Positions 32,454 through 43,151 of a DNA stretch of 64,000 nt are shown piece by piece; positions within the stretch are counted from its first letter, which is position 1, and each line of letters opens with the position of its first letter. This DNA comes from Laburnicola sp. R22_1. Lineage: Eukaryota > Ascomycota > Dothideomycetes > Pleosporales > Didymosphaeriaceae. The notes under the pieces were generated by a model that did no database searches, had not been told where the DNA came from, and was given only the letters and a program-made list of their open reading frames with translations. The position numbers and the translations under genes were made by a program. The DNA is taken from the NCBI GenBank assembly GCA_014281115.1, contig JACONQ010000005.1, forward strand, positions 2,976,001 through 3,040,000. The letters run 5' to 3'.

Positions 32454-33354
32454 GGCGACTGCCTAGGCAGCGGGGCAAGGGCAAGCTTTCCCGGACCGTG
32501 GACGGAGAGGATGGCGTGGAGGACAGCGGCGGGAAATGGGCGAAAAGGCTGGCCGAGCAGTATGAGCAGGAGAGTGCGCGCGACGAACGAAGCGGTGCAG
32601 ACGGACGTTGTTTTGTGAGACAGGCGTGTCGGGTACATTGCAGCAAGCACGGACGCGAGGATGGGGGGCGCAGCCTCACGTCACGTACTACGCCCAGCGT
32701 TTTCGACAGCGTCAACGTAAACGGCCGCGTCGCCCGAATGCTTGGTGTCCGTTGCCGGCTCTGGTCTCGTAGCATACACCAGAAGCGCACGCATAGCGGA
32801 CTCACGGTGTTGGCCCCCCCAGTAGCGCAGTGTTTGGTGTTGCTCGGGGAGCGGCACCTCATGTACAAGACTGCATTGCATGCCTACCGTACTTGGGGTT
32901 GCTGTCCCTGTACACACAGCAACGGCAGGCACTGCCCTGCTGGGAAAGAGCTGGCTAACAAAAGCGGAGCAGGTGCTACCTGGGACGCGACTTCCCTGCC
33001 GCGGATCCATCCGATTGTGTCCATCCCACTCTGTGCTGGATCACGACATGCACGACGACGTCAACATTTGAAGCACCTGGGCACCGTGATGGACGCCACC
33101 GCCGAGCCGGCCATCCGCCATCATCCCGCAACGCCACACCTGGGCCATGAGCTCAGAGCTGCACGCGTCCGCCGTCAGTCGCCATTGTCCTGCGGGCCCT
33201 CGTAGCACGCTCCCACCTTGCCAAGCTCCCTCACGAAACACAATGGCCATCAGCCTGCCTGCCCACCTTCCAGCGCCTCGTGCAAAACCCTCTCCATCTG
33301 ACCGTCTCCCACCTTAGACACGCATCATGCCCACAGTCGCCCATAATCGTCAAA
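32454..33354. promoter_or_regulatory. Shared upstream region of divergent VHS-GAT and App1-like genes
   Basis: This is a GC-rich interval of about 900 bases. A 235-residue plus-strand frame crosses it, but its composition (Arg/Cys/His-rich, no ordered pattern) is that of a chance frame. Both promoters should lie here. Confidence 0.45.
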
Positions 33355-34686
33355 ATGCAGCGGGATTCCGTACCAGATGTTGCTGGCTACAATGCCACCA
33401 ACAGCAGGCCCTACCAGGAAACCGACTACGAGCGCGACTTTCGAGTAAAGACAGGCTTCCCAGAATTCGAGAAAGACATGCCGTCTCTAGGCAGCCGCTT
33501 CCAGTTCTCGCTCAAGGACAACTTGACGTCGTACCTTGGGTCCAAGAACCCGTTCTCTTCGCCCGTGGACCCGCAGAAGGACTATGTATGGCTCCTCGAC
33601 AACACCGCCTACCAGAACAAACTGGGACGATGGAAGGCTGAGTACGTGGCTGCTTATTTCGTCAAGAACAGCGGCAAGGACTTGTCGCAGATGGTCGGCT
33701 GGATTGCCGACAAGGTTGGCCTGGCCGACGATGAAAAGGCCAAAGCTACCATCGAGAAGAGAATACAGCCTTTGCTTGATCAGATTCTGCCTGCCCATTC
33801 CGTTACGCTCGATCTCCAGGGAAAGCAAGTTCGTCTTGGGCCCAGTGGACGCAACGGCATCAGTACCAACGAACTGGCCATTCCTGGAGCGGGGTACCAG
33901 GACGGGCAAGTCATCACCTCAAGAGCTGTCCGCGCCAATGCTACACCCGTCAACACTACCTTTGCCACTGCAAAGGGCTGGGCCATCATCAGTGATGTCG
34001 ACGACACGATCAAGAAGACCCTGACGTCATCGCCAGTCGACATCTTGAAGACAACCTTCCTCGACGAACCGGAACCTGTCAAGGGCATGCCTGAATTATA
34101 CAAGCACCTGATGCAAAAGCTCGGTACGTAGAGTGCGAAGACCTACATCTCACGTGTACTACATGTCACGGGGTTACTCATCTGCAGGTGGTGTACTATG
34201 CTAATGTATATTCCAGACACTCCACCCATATGGTACTTGTCCGCTTCACCATACAATCTCTACCCTTTCTTGCGTCAATTCCGCGAAGCCTACTATCCCT
34301 CCGGCCCGCTCTTGCTGCGCGACGCCTCCTGGATGAACCTCGCCGGCTTCCTGGCTAACCTAACCCAAGGCACCGAAGCCTACAAAGTCGATTCAATGGA
34401 GAAGGTTTATGAGTGGTTCCCCAAGCGTAAGTTCATCTTCATCGGCGACAGCACGCAGAGCGACCCTGAAGCATACGGCAACATGTACCGCAAGCATCCT
34501 AAGTGGATTGGCGCCATCTACATTCGCAAAGTGACTGGTGTCGCGGACATTGACGAAACTGACAAGAACACGCCGGAGCGGTTTGAGAAGGCGTTCAAGG
34601 GTGTTCCGAAGACAGCGTGGCATGTGTTTGAAGATCCGGGCGAGCTCTATGCGAAGGTGGATGCTCTTGTAGAGGCGTCGGAGTGA
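33355..34686 (+). CDS. App1-type (DUF2183) phosphatidate phosphatase
   Basis: Two exons (33355-34123, 34217-34686) give 412 residues. The catalytic HAD-like motif DxDxT appears as SDVDDTIKKT, with the first Asp at about residue 214. GMPELYKHLMQKL, PPIWYLSASPYNLYPFLRQF and FIFIGDSTQSDPEAYG follow; these are the other conserved blocks of the App1 catalytic domain. Yeast App1 dephosphorylates phosphatidate at actin patches, so lipid turnover linked to endocytosis is the likely role. The N-terminus lacks a signal peptide. The ATG at 33355 is the first in frame; an upstream ATG near 33243 opens a 24-codon frame that stops, a possible uORF. The 93-base intron contains other AG dinucleotides, but only the one at 34215-34216 keeps frame. 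Confidence 0.88.
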
Positions 34687-36487
34687 TGGAACATGTTTCC
34701 TGCTTTCTGGCGTTCGGTGTGGGTGATTCTTATGAGCACATGATACCACGGGCTGTCCTCTCCTCCGATCTTTCTTTCGTTTCGACCTTTCTTTCGTTCT
34801 CACTGCTTCTAGGTTGCTCTATATCTTTTCTGTACTTATACCGTCTATCCGCATTATTGTATTTCTCCCTTCGTTCCCCAGCGATCTGCTACCGCCACCG
34901 GGCATTAGTTTAATCAAGCACGCAAATACTAGCACATGCTCATCTTTTGCGGATCTCCGATATTAGGCATGTATACAGTGAATGCAGCTCAGCCAACACT
35001 TGCTTCCAGAGACATACTTTGCACAGCTTCTTAACTCGATGAACGCGTTCCCTCTTCCTGGCGCTAAAACCACTGCAAAACAGCGTTCATCACCTCCATC
35101 CCCCAAGACCCTCATTATCGGCGTGTGTACATTTTCTCCGCTTCTCGTTGCAAACCACCCTTACATGCGTTTCCTTCCTCGCATATCCTTGCACTTCCAT
35201 TCTATCCACATTCACTACCAACGAATATTCTCTACGCCGTCCGTCCCCATTGTCTTACGCATCCGTTGCAGCCATGCCTGGCTATGGCTAATCCCATCCA
35301 TCCATCTCCTTCCCCCGCTTGCGCTCTCCATATTATCAAGACCGACGAAACGCAACCTCAAGAGCGAGGAACTGGTAGCATCCATCTGAGTTAAACTTGG
35401 CCTTGGGGATGGGCCGGTCGTAAACTATTCGTCCGTCGTGCGCGCTTGAAAATGAGCCGCGTAGCAGAATGAAGTCCGTCGCCCGTCGATATCCATGGTG
35501 CAGGCGGGGAGTAGAATCATGTTAAATCATAACATTGGGAGGATTGTGTCTTCGATATTGGAGACGGAATGGCAGTCGAGATATCCTCAGAGGACAATCT
35601 GTCTTTTATTCGGATAGAATATCAAAGTTTAGCCCCTTGTTTGTGATCTGCGAGCTTGGAAATATTGAGAATATTGAAATTGTGTTGTTAGTGGTGTGCA
35701 CTTTGACAGAAACGTGGGTGTATTGTGGAGTGCCTGATCTGGGGCGTGCTGAAGAGATGCGACAAACGTTGGTGGTTGAAGTATTGGTCACCGTCCCATG
35801 GGACAAGGTTTGGCTCAGCAAACTCCTCCTAAGCCCCTCCTATTAGTGCAATGTTTTCCTTACTGTCCAAGTATGTGATCTGAAGGTCCGTCTTCGTGAT
35901 GTAAATATGCTCGAAACCAAATTCACTACCCCGAAAACGACGACTATAAAAAGGAATTTTACGCCTTTTTTGATTACTAAGCAGGGGGCTCTGCTTTTTT
36001 TGTCATGTTATTTGAGATGAAAGCCTTTGTCGTCCTACCCCTAGGTAGATAAAATAACGCCACATAAAAAGGAAATTAAATGTAACGCACATATATATTT
36101 CGAGTTAGACTATTAGCGCTCCCGTATTAATAAAATATGTACAAAGAACCACCGAATGACCGATACCGAACCCTGTCCCACGATACGCACGCCAAACGCC
36201 CAAGAGAATCCAAAGTGAAAATTCTCGCTCGTGAAACGATCAATCAAAGACAACCTGGGTGGTATAATGCTGAACCGTATCTGACGAAAGGTTGAGAAAT
36301 GGTATCTGAGCCGTAACGCAGCCGTGAAACAGAGCAGAACAGAATGGTTAGGTACAAGTACGAAAAACGCCGACTCCGTTACTTTTATAAGTAGTGTCCG
36401 AAAACTGTGTGTAGGAATAGATGTCCGAATAGGAAGTCGTTCGTGTGCACCCCAGACGTAGCATTTCCTTTCCTTATTAATATCATG
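34687..36487. other. Intergenic region holding repeat copy 2
   Basis: This is 1.8 kb between convergent genes, AT-richer than the flanks. It contains the second copy of the short dispersed element. Frames of up to 135 residues at 34982-35389 look like chance. Confidence 0.5.
35946..36074. repeat. Short dispersed element, copy 2, with 11-base flanking direct repeats
   Basis: Bases 35974-36050 are identical to 15396-15472. The flanking direct repeat is ATAAAAAGGAA (35946-35956 and 36064-36074), different from that of copy 1. The element between them is 107 bases. It does not encode protein. Confidence 0.75.
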
Positions 36488-38403
36488 CTAGTTCTCCCAA
36501 GGCTGTCGTGGCCGAGGGATGCTTCCGTAGTCTTGCTGCGGCTCGTCTTCCTCGAATAAGCGTTCCATAACGCTATCCGCCTCGGTATTGGTGACGGAAA
36601 GCACATCGTCGGCTAGTAGCTTCTTCTGCATGCGGTATGTCTGAATCGTGACATATGTGACCAGCGCGACACCAACAACGAATGCGGCGACAGCTAGGAA
36701 AACATTGACCGGAACGGGATTTCCATTGAAGGTCGTTTTGGTCAAAGCCACGATTCCTGTCTGCGAAAGATTTATGACACCGGAGAAGCAAATTATCGTT
36801 CCGTAGACACGGCCAAACGTGGCATAACCGAAAACTTTTGTGGCATAGTCGGACATGGCGGAGTAATATAACGGTCGGAGGCCAACGAAGAGGATGACGT
36901 TAACATAGCCTGCCCATACTGCTGCGATCGAGCCGACGATTCCAACGATCGTGATGATGACGACGAGCAGGAGCAGCACGCCAGGAACACTGACGTTGTC
37001 GAGCAAGATGCCAAGGAAAGGTGTGCTGACCACACCGCCGATAGGAAGGGCCCAATCGAAAAAGTCGTTTATACGAGCCGCCAGCTCGGGGGAATGTAGC
37101 ATGTAAAGATACTGCTCCCTAACCGTAGCGATGAAGTAGTTCATACGTATCATCTGCAGGACTGTGAGAAGGGTGAGCAGATAAAACCAGGGCGTAAGCA
37201 TCTGCTCCTTGGCCGGTTTGTTGTGCAAAGCACCCCATACACCAGCAGCTTCCTGGCGGTGTTCTTCCTTCTCTTCTCGTCTTCTTCGCCTATCGGGTGA
37301 GCCCACAAGCCTGTCAAGCTTGTCCAGTCGTTTACGACGGCGATTACTCCGCATCTTGCGCCGTCTCCAGACTTCATCGTCAGGCAGGTCCTCATCCGAA
37401 TCGTGGACATCTCGCATAGCGTCCTCAGCATGAGCTAATTTCATCTCCAGCTGCCCTGAAGTTTTGTAGCTCTCGGTAGGCAGGAAGGTCAACTGCGCGA
37501 CGAAGATGGCAAAAGGCACGACTAGATATGCTAGGAAGAAGTGCTGAGGCTTGAATTGACGGTCGGTAGCGTCATAAATCAGCCGACAAAGTAGAAACAC
37601 GGCGGCCGATGCATCGAACGCGCCAGTCACTAGCGCGACAATAGTGCCAGAGTACTTGGGGAAGGCGTTGGCAATCTGAAATGAAGGTAGGAAGATGAAA
37701 TTTCCCCCAAGTGCGAGGAAAAAGTTGCCGATGGTGTACCCATCGAATCCTTCGATTTGAAAGGCAAGGCTCAAGAGGACACTGCCAACAGCGAGACAGA
37801 CGCAGCCCAGGAAGAAGCATAGCCTCGGCCCATAGCGATCAAGCAGGGTACCCACAGGAAGTGCCGAGAGATTTGCAGTCGTGGAAGCGAGTGAAAAGAA
37901 GAAATTGAGTCGCAAGTCCTGCTCCAAGCAGACCTCGACGCCCGCCGTCAGCTCCTCTGTCGTACATAAATCACTAAAGACGCCTTCGCTGATAAGGATG
38001 GGCTTGAGTGCAGCAAATCCGAAGACGATGCCGGATGCGAACCAGCATGCGAGCACTGTTGTAACGACCTGAGCTGTATCACGGGTTAGCAACGGGTCGG
38101 ATTCTGACAAGGCGAGTCCAAGCACGGGAGACACTCACCCACACGCTTTGTCGTTGAGATCTTATACGGGGTCACACCGCCGTCATATTCTTCCACCGTC
38201 CCCTCGGGCGGCTTCAGATAATCGTAGCTAGCAAGGCGCCGTAACGATTTTGTGCTGTCGAAGTTACCGCTCTCGATGGAAAGGCGGCGCGCGGCGAAGT
38301 CCTCGCGCGAGGCTGCCCGTTCTAGCGGGGGAAGGAAGAGGTCGACGAGGGCCTCCTCGCGATTGACGCCTTCCAGTTGGGACACATGCTGCACGAGAGA
38401 CAT
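36488..38403 (-). CDS. MFS transporter, LAT3/SLC43-like (FMP42 type)
   Basis: Two exons (38403-38139, 38073-36488) give 616 residues. An N-terminal cytosolic tail of about 90 residues precedes twelve predicted membrane segments in two blocks. The first block begins VVTTVLACWFASGIVFGFAA and the second WFYLLTLLTVLQMIRMNYF. GTLLDRYGPRLCFFLG is the loop 2-3 MFS motif. A long charged central loop (about residues 320-390) is full of Arg/Glu (SNRRRKRLDKLDRLVGSPDR). The pattern resembles fungal Fmp42/SLC43-like carriers, which may move amino acids. A C-terminal acidic tail carries DEPQQDYGSI, a possible sorting signal. The substrate is not deducible. It diverges from the 584-residue gene. Confidence 0.85.
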
Positions 38404-39403
38404 GGAAGCTCAGCAGCAGGAGAAGGGAGCCGGCCGGTGCAGAAGGGAAGAAGTGAAGAAGTGAAGCTGCAGCAGGATGGCGTGGAAATGACGGCAGGAG
38501 GGGCTGTTATATGGACTTGGAAAGAACCTGGAACGGGCTGGACTGCTTAAGTAAGTTAGTTGCCGATTCCGGTCGTGTCACGCGCTTGGAATCGGCCTGC
38601 AATCAGCGCAATGCGATTGCGCTGTCCGTAACACTGCCGATGTGCTGCAGCGTTATCAAGAGCGGTGTCGTGCAGGCTGCTCGACGGGTTCCCGTGATGG
38701 TGCGAACTCGACGCTATCATTGCGCATCGGCCCTGGTGATTGGACGTGCGTACTCCAGTGTTGTTTAAGCGACACCTGCAGCATGGGCCAGCGAAACATC
38801 GCGAACTTACCGTGCATCGGCGATCGCGCCGATGTTTGAGATGAACGTGATTTGCTGTTGATCCTACGCAGGAGTGCAGTCGATGCATATCACGGCCATC
38901 ACGCTGCAGCCGACGCATGTACCTCGCTTGAAAAAAGGTACCGCGGCCTTGGTAGTAGCGTAGCGACCGCTGCACAGTACCTAGAGTGTATACCGTGTAG
39001 TGAACAAAAGCATTTCAGCTACCGAACTTGCCCCGAGATGCATGCGTGACGCATCTGCATACAGTAGGAAGGATCTCTGCGTTTATTCCATGTACCTCGT
39101 TTATCAGAACAACTACTTTATCGCCAAAGAAGCATCAATGACACTGAGAGGCTGCACCGACGTTGCGCCATCTCGTAGTGTCAACAAGACCCAGTGTCAA
39201 TGGCCTCTTCACACAACATCCAGATTCCACCGCAACAACATCACCACAGTTCGCATTGACACTGACAACAGCTTCGCATCATCTCTCCTTCATCATGCGA
39301 TTCAATGACACGCGCAGGCACAAAACTCGCCGCCAGATGGCGCCCGGCGTAACTTTCTGTACACCCAGAACTGCAACGCGACCCAGCATACTAATAGCAA
39401 CCC
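38404..39403. promoter_or_regulatory. Shared upstream region of divergent MFS and unknown gene
   Basis: This is a 1.0 kb gene-free interval between two divergent starts. I recognise no specific motif. Confidence 0.4.
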
Positions 39404-41158
39404 ATGTCCTTTTTCAAGCAGTTTTTACCAGCCTCTCAGAAACCGCCCGACTGCCGGGAGCCGCCTCCTAGGCAACATGTATCGACTATCCGACATGTGT
39501 CGGTTGAAGAAAGAGCACCGCCTATTACGTTGAGTCGGGTGAGGGAGGCGCTGTACGACCCTGATGCGGACGCGGACATCTTAGACGCGTGGAATCGGCC
39601 TTGGCTGTCTCCTCGGCCGTCAGGTTTCGAATATGATATCCAGTCGAGCACCGTTGAACATGTCCTGCAAGCGGCCAGAAAGTACCTCGAGGTGGAAATC
39701 CTAGCGGAACAGACCAATGTAGATAGCACGTCCGAGTTCAAGTTCGAGAAAGTAGTCCGACACCCCAAGGGACACGCGCTGCCACAGTTCAGCACAGCCG
39801 AGGAGCTGAGGAATGTCAGCGATACGGATGATCTCACGATACCGGTCAAAAACCTGGGAATGACCATCGACAGGGAGATGATGGATCGGATACACGCAGG
39901 GTTGGGCCCGCGGCCGCCGAAGATTGAAGATCTGGTCCAGAAATTACGTCTTGAACCAAAAGGGGATTCAGGCTCTGCTGAATTTCCGTATGTGGCAGAG
40001 ACCTATGTGGACCTTTGGGAAGTTCTCCAATCTTGGAATCGACGTGTGGGCAAAATTCCGGATTTGAGGGAGGAACGACAAGAGCTCCTCGACGCTCTCG
40101 AAGAACGCTGCCGGCTCATTACCGCGATCGAAGCGAAATTCAACAAAGAAGAAGAGGCTGGAGAGCAGCAAAATTCCCGTGTCATACGAGCTTTACATGC
40201 ATTCCGGCCCGAACTGAAGGGCTTCAAAGTCCAGAACGTTCTCGCGCTGCTGGTGATGTTGATCGCTACTTACCGTATCGCTGTACCGGACCTCGATGAG
40301 GAAACCAAAGATGCTGTCATCAAAACACTCTATAGGGAGATTCGTTTGACGATATATATCGGTGAAGAGCATACTGCGGAAAAGAACCGGGTCAAGGCCA
40401 AGATGGAACTCGCAAAGGCCCAAAATGACAAGACAGCAGTAGCAGAATTGACGAAACAGAAAATGAAACTTAGCGATCAAACCTGGACTAAAGCTGGGCA
40501 CAAGTTACTGACAGCAATAAGATTTGCCCGGAAAGGTTTGTATGATAAGGTGCTGGCGGATTTGCAATCGCTGGCGGAACAACAAACCGGTCAGAAATGG
40601 GCAACGTCTGAGATAGCAAAAGCTCCAGCTGGCCTACTAGCACAGAAGTGCATCGACACTGAAGACGAAGTGAGCAGCATGCTCAAAGAGTACGCTATGA
40701 ATATTGGCGATGATTTGGAATCTGCAGTCTGGTTTGTTCTGGAGATGAGCCTTCTGGGCCGCGACTGCCACCAGCAAGTGGGCAGATTTGCAGGGCTTGA
40801 TGTAACGAACGCAATGGAACGAGATGCGGCTATTAGGCGGCGATTGGAGGATGCGGAGACGGCCGAGACGATGATGGATGTAGTGGACAAGAGCCACCTC
40901 GTGCAGGACATGGCTCGGAGCGTCCTTGGTTGTATGGACAAGCTGGACTCTTCTCTAGGGAAAGCGCTGGAGGCCACCAGCGCCCGGTACCGAGCATATG
41001 ACAGCCTGCTAGCAAGAGTGGAGGAAGGTGATGCGCACTATGCAGTCGTGGAAGCGTTTGCGGTGAAAGAGCATGCAGGTGCAGCCGAGGCTGCCGAACA
41101 GGAAGGAGGCAGGACATTGCCCAGGGACACGCCGCCTGCCAACAGGCTGCCCGGATGA
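39404..41158 (+). CDS. Unrecognised 584-residue single-exon protein
   Basis: This is a long intronless frame starting MSFFKQFLPASQKPPDCREP. The chain is mostly helical and charged. A first region (about 40-200) includes TVEHVLQAARKYLEVEILAE and FKFEKVVRHPKGHALPQF. A middle region has a likely coiled coil (LREERQELLDALEERCRLI), then one hydrophobic stretch, NVLALLVMLIATYRIAVPDL. The last part is helical (LLTAIRFARKGLYDKVLADL; WFVLEMSLLGRDCHQQVG) and ends Ala/Glu-rich. No signal peptide or catalytic motif is visible. The lack of introns contrasts with nearly all neighbours. I cannot assign a function; it may be lineage-specific. Confidence 0.72.
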   Translation: MSFFKQFLPASQKPPDCREPPPRQHVSTIRHVSVEERAPPITLSRVREALYDPDADADILDAWNRPWLSPRPSGFEYDIQSSTVEHVLQAARKYLEVEILAEQTNVDSTSEFKFEKVVRHPKGHALPQFSTAEELRNVSDTDDLTIPVKNLGMTIDREMMDRIHAGLGPRPPKIEDLVQKLRLEPKGDSGSAEFPYVAETYVDLWEVLQSWNRRVGKIPDLREERQELLDALEERCRLITAIEAKFNKEEEAGEQQNSRVIRALHAFRPELKGFKVQNVLALLVMLIATYRIAVPDLDEETKDAVIKTLYREIRLTIYIGEEHTAEKNRVKAKMELAKAQNDKTAVAELTKQKMKLSDQTWTKAGHKLLTAIRFARKGLYDKVLADLQSLAEQQTGQKWATSEIAKAPAGLLAQKCIDTEDEVSSMLKEYAMNIGDDLESAVWFVLEMSLLGRDCHQQVGRFAGLDVTNAMERDAAIRRRLEDAETAETMMDVVDKSHLVQDMARSVLGCMDKLDSSLGKALEATSARYRAYDSLLARVEEGDAHYAVVEAFAVKEHAGAAEAAEQEGGRTLPRDTPPANRLPG

Positions 41159-41486
41159 TATTGTCGTGAGCGAAGATGTAGGAGGTAGATGTAGAGGGAG
41201 AAGGAGAATAGAGGCGTGAGTGAGGGATTTGGCGTCGTGAACGGTGCCGGGGGCACGCACTAGCACGGGGCCTCGTCATTGGCCAGTTCCGCAGCGAGGC
41301 TGGCCTTTTCTGCTCCGGCTATCGGGAGCGCTCGGAGACGGGCAAAATCTGGCTAGTAGAGCAACCAGCAATACTTTTTCAGGCCTCGCCCTATCTCCGC
41401 CCGCCCGTCCTGCTGCAACACCGCAACACTACACTCTCCCCTCACGTCCACTCTTCCATCTCGCGCCCGTCGCCCCATCGCACACC
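41159..41486. promoter_or_regulatory. Upstream region of the phosphate carrier gene
   Basis: This 328-base stretch is C/T-rich just before the start codon, typical of highly expressed fungal genes. No gene is seen. Confidence 0.4.
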
Positions 41487-42679
41487 ATGTCTGCCGGCGT
41501 CCCCCCCTCGTCCACGGGCTCCGTGAAGCTCGATGCCATCAAGGCCACGGCCGCTGCCGCCGGCCCAACAGCTCCCAAAGGCATTGACCTCTACGCAAGA
41601 TTCGCCTTTGCCGGCGCTGTCTGCTGCTCCGTGACCCACGGCGCCTTCACCCCCGTCGATGTGTACGTCTCCGCGCCCAACCCGCGCCCCGATGAGCGCC
41701 AATGGCTGCCGTTGGGTTTGCGCGATGCTATCGCGATCGAGCGCCAAGCTGACAGATCCGCAGCGTCAAGACGCGACTACAACTCGACCCCGTCACCTAC
41801 AACAATGGCATGATCGGTGGCTTCAGGAAAGTCGTTGCGAACGAGGGCTTCGGCGCTGTCTGGACTGGTTTCGGCCCTACTGCCGCTGGTTACTTCCTCC
41901 AGGGTGCCTTCAAGTTCGGTGGATACGAGTTCTTCAAGCAGCAGTGCATCAACCAATTCGGCTACGAGACTGCTTCCAACAACCGCACTGCCGTCTACCT
42001 CGCCTCTGCCGCTGCCGCCGAGTTCTTCGCTGATATTGCCCTGTGCCCCCTGGAGGCTACCCGTATCCGTCTAGTCTCCCAGCCCACCTTCGCCAATGGC
42101 CTGCTCGGCGGTTTCTCCAAGATCTTGAAGAACGAGGGTGTCGGTGCCTTCTACTCTGGTTTCGGTCCTATCTTGTTCAAGCAGTGAGTCGACGCTTTGC
42201 GATTGGCTGTTCAGGAGGAACATATCTGACATGAGAATCATAGGGTCCCCTACACCATGGCCAAGTTCGTCGTTTTCGAGAAGGTCAGCGAGACTGTCTA
42301 CCGCTCCATCGACAAGAGCTCCGCCTCCAGCGGCATGCAGACTACCATCAACCTTGGTTCCGGTCTTATCGCCGGTTTTGCCGCCGCCATCATCTCCCAA
42401 CCCGCCGATACCATGCTGTCCAAGATCAACAAGACCCAGGGTCTTCCTGGAGAGGGAACCGTGTCTCGCTTGGTCAAGATTGCAGGTGAGCTCGGTTTCC
42501 GCGGCAGCTTCGCTGGTATCGGTGCCCGTCTCTTCATGGTCGGTGGTATCACCGCCGGTCAATTTGCTATCTACGGTACGTTTGCATCCCCTTCATCACC
42601 ACCACTTGCATCTAACATCGATTTAGGGGATATCAAGAAGGCCTTGGGAGCAACAGGCGGTGTGGAGATTGCGAAATAG
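41487..42679 (+). CDS. Mitochondrial phosphate carrier
   Basis: This inner-membrane carrier imports phosphate for ATP synthesis (Mir1/Pic2 type). Four exons (41487-41662, 41764-42183, 42244-42575, 42627-42679) give 326 residues. Three mitochondrial-carrier repeats are clear. Their signatures are [13 protein letters not shown] (completed across intron 1), [13 protein letters not shown] and [29 protein letters not shown] and [17 protein letters not shown] are strong phosphate-carrier marks. The last exon encodes the C-terminus [16 protein letters not shown]. The start is in CACACCATGTC after a pyrimidine-rich leader. Codon use is strongly biased to C-ending codons, as in abundant proteins. Confidence 0.95.
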
Positions 42680-43151
42680 AGGACTAATGTGACGGACGAG
42701 TGGCAGCGATGATAGCAAGACAGCCAAGAAGCTTTGGGGCGGGGCTTCGGAATGCGTCAAAAGTAATGATCTGTCTCTGTACGCTTTTCTTGCATATGGT
42801 TTATATGGGGATTTCTCTTTTAGCTTCTTGTGTTTGCGTTTATTTGCGGTCATAGATTTTCTGCTTTGCTTGCCGCTAGACGACTCGCGGCATTTGTAAC
42901 AGTACGAGAAGTTAGGAAGTTAGCTGCACAATAGACGGAACTCTATAATCTAAGAGACAAAGGCAGTGCCTAAAGTTTGGTGACTTGTCGGGGATTGGTG
43001 GACCATAGCGGCTCCGCTGGTGCATCAAGTTGAAGAGCTCGACTACAGACAGTAAAATCTAGCAACTTTCCCAGTCTATCACTGTATAGCGCTCTAACAG
43101 TCTACCAGGTATCTCAAAGCAATTAACCAACCCACATCTCTGCTCCCCAAC
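42680..43151. other. Intergenic, between convergent genes
   Basis: This stretch holds the facing 3' regions of the phosphate carrier and alpha-amylase genes. Nothing else is recognised. Confidence 0.5.

Noticed and set aside
32498..33205. A 235-codon plus-strand frame between the VHS-GAT and App1-like genes
   Set aside because: It lies in a GC-rich promoter interval, and its Arg/Cys/His-rich composition with no hydrophobic core looks like chance.
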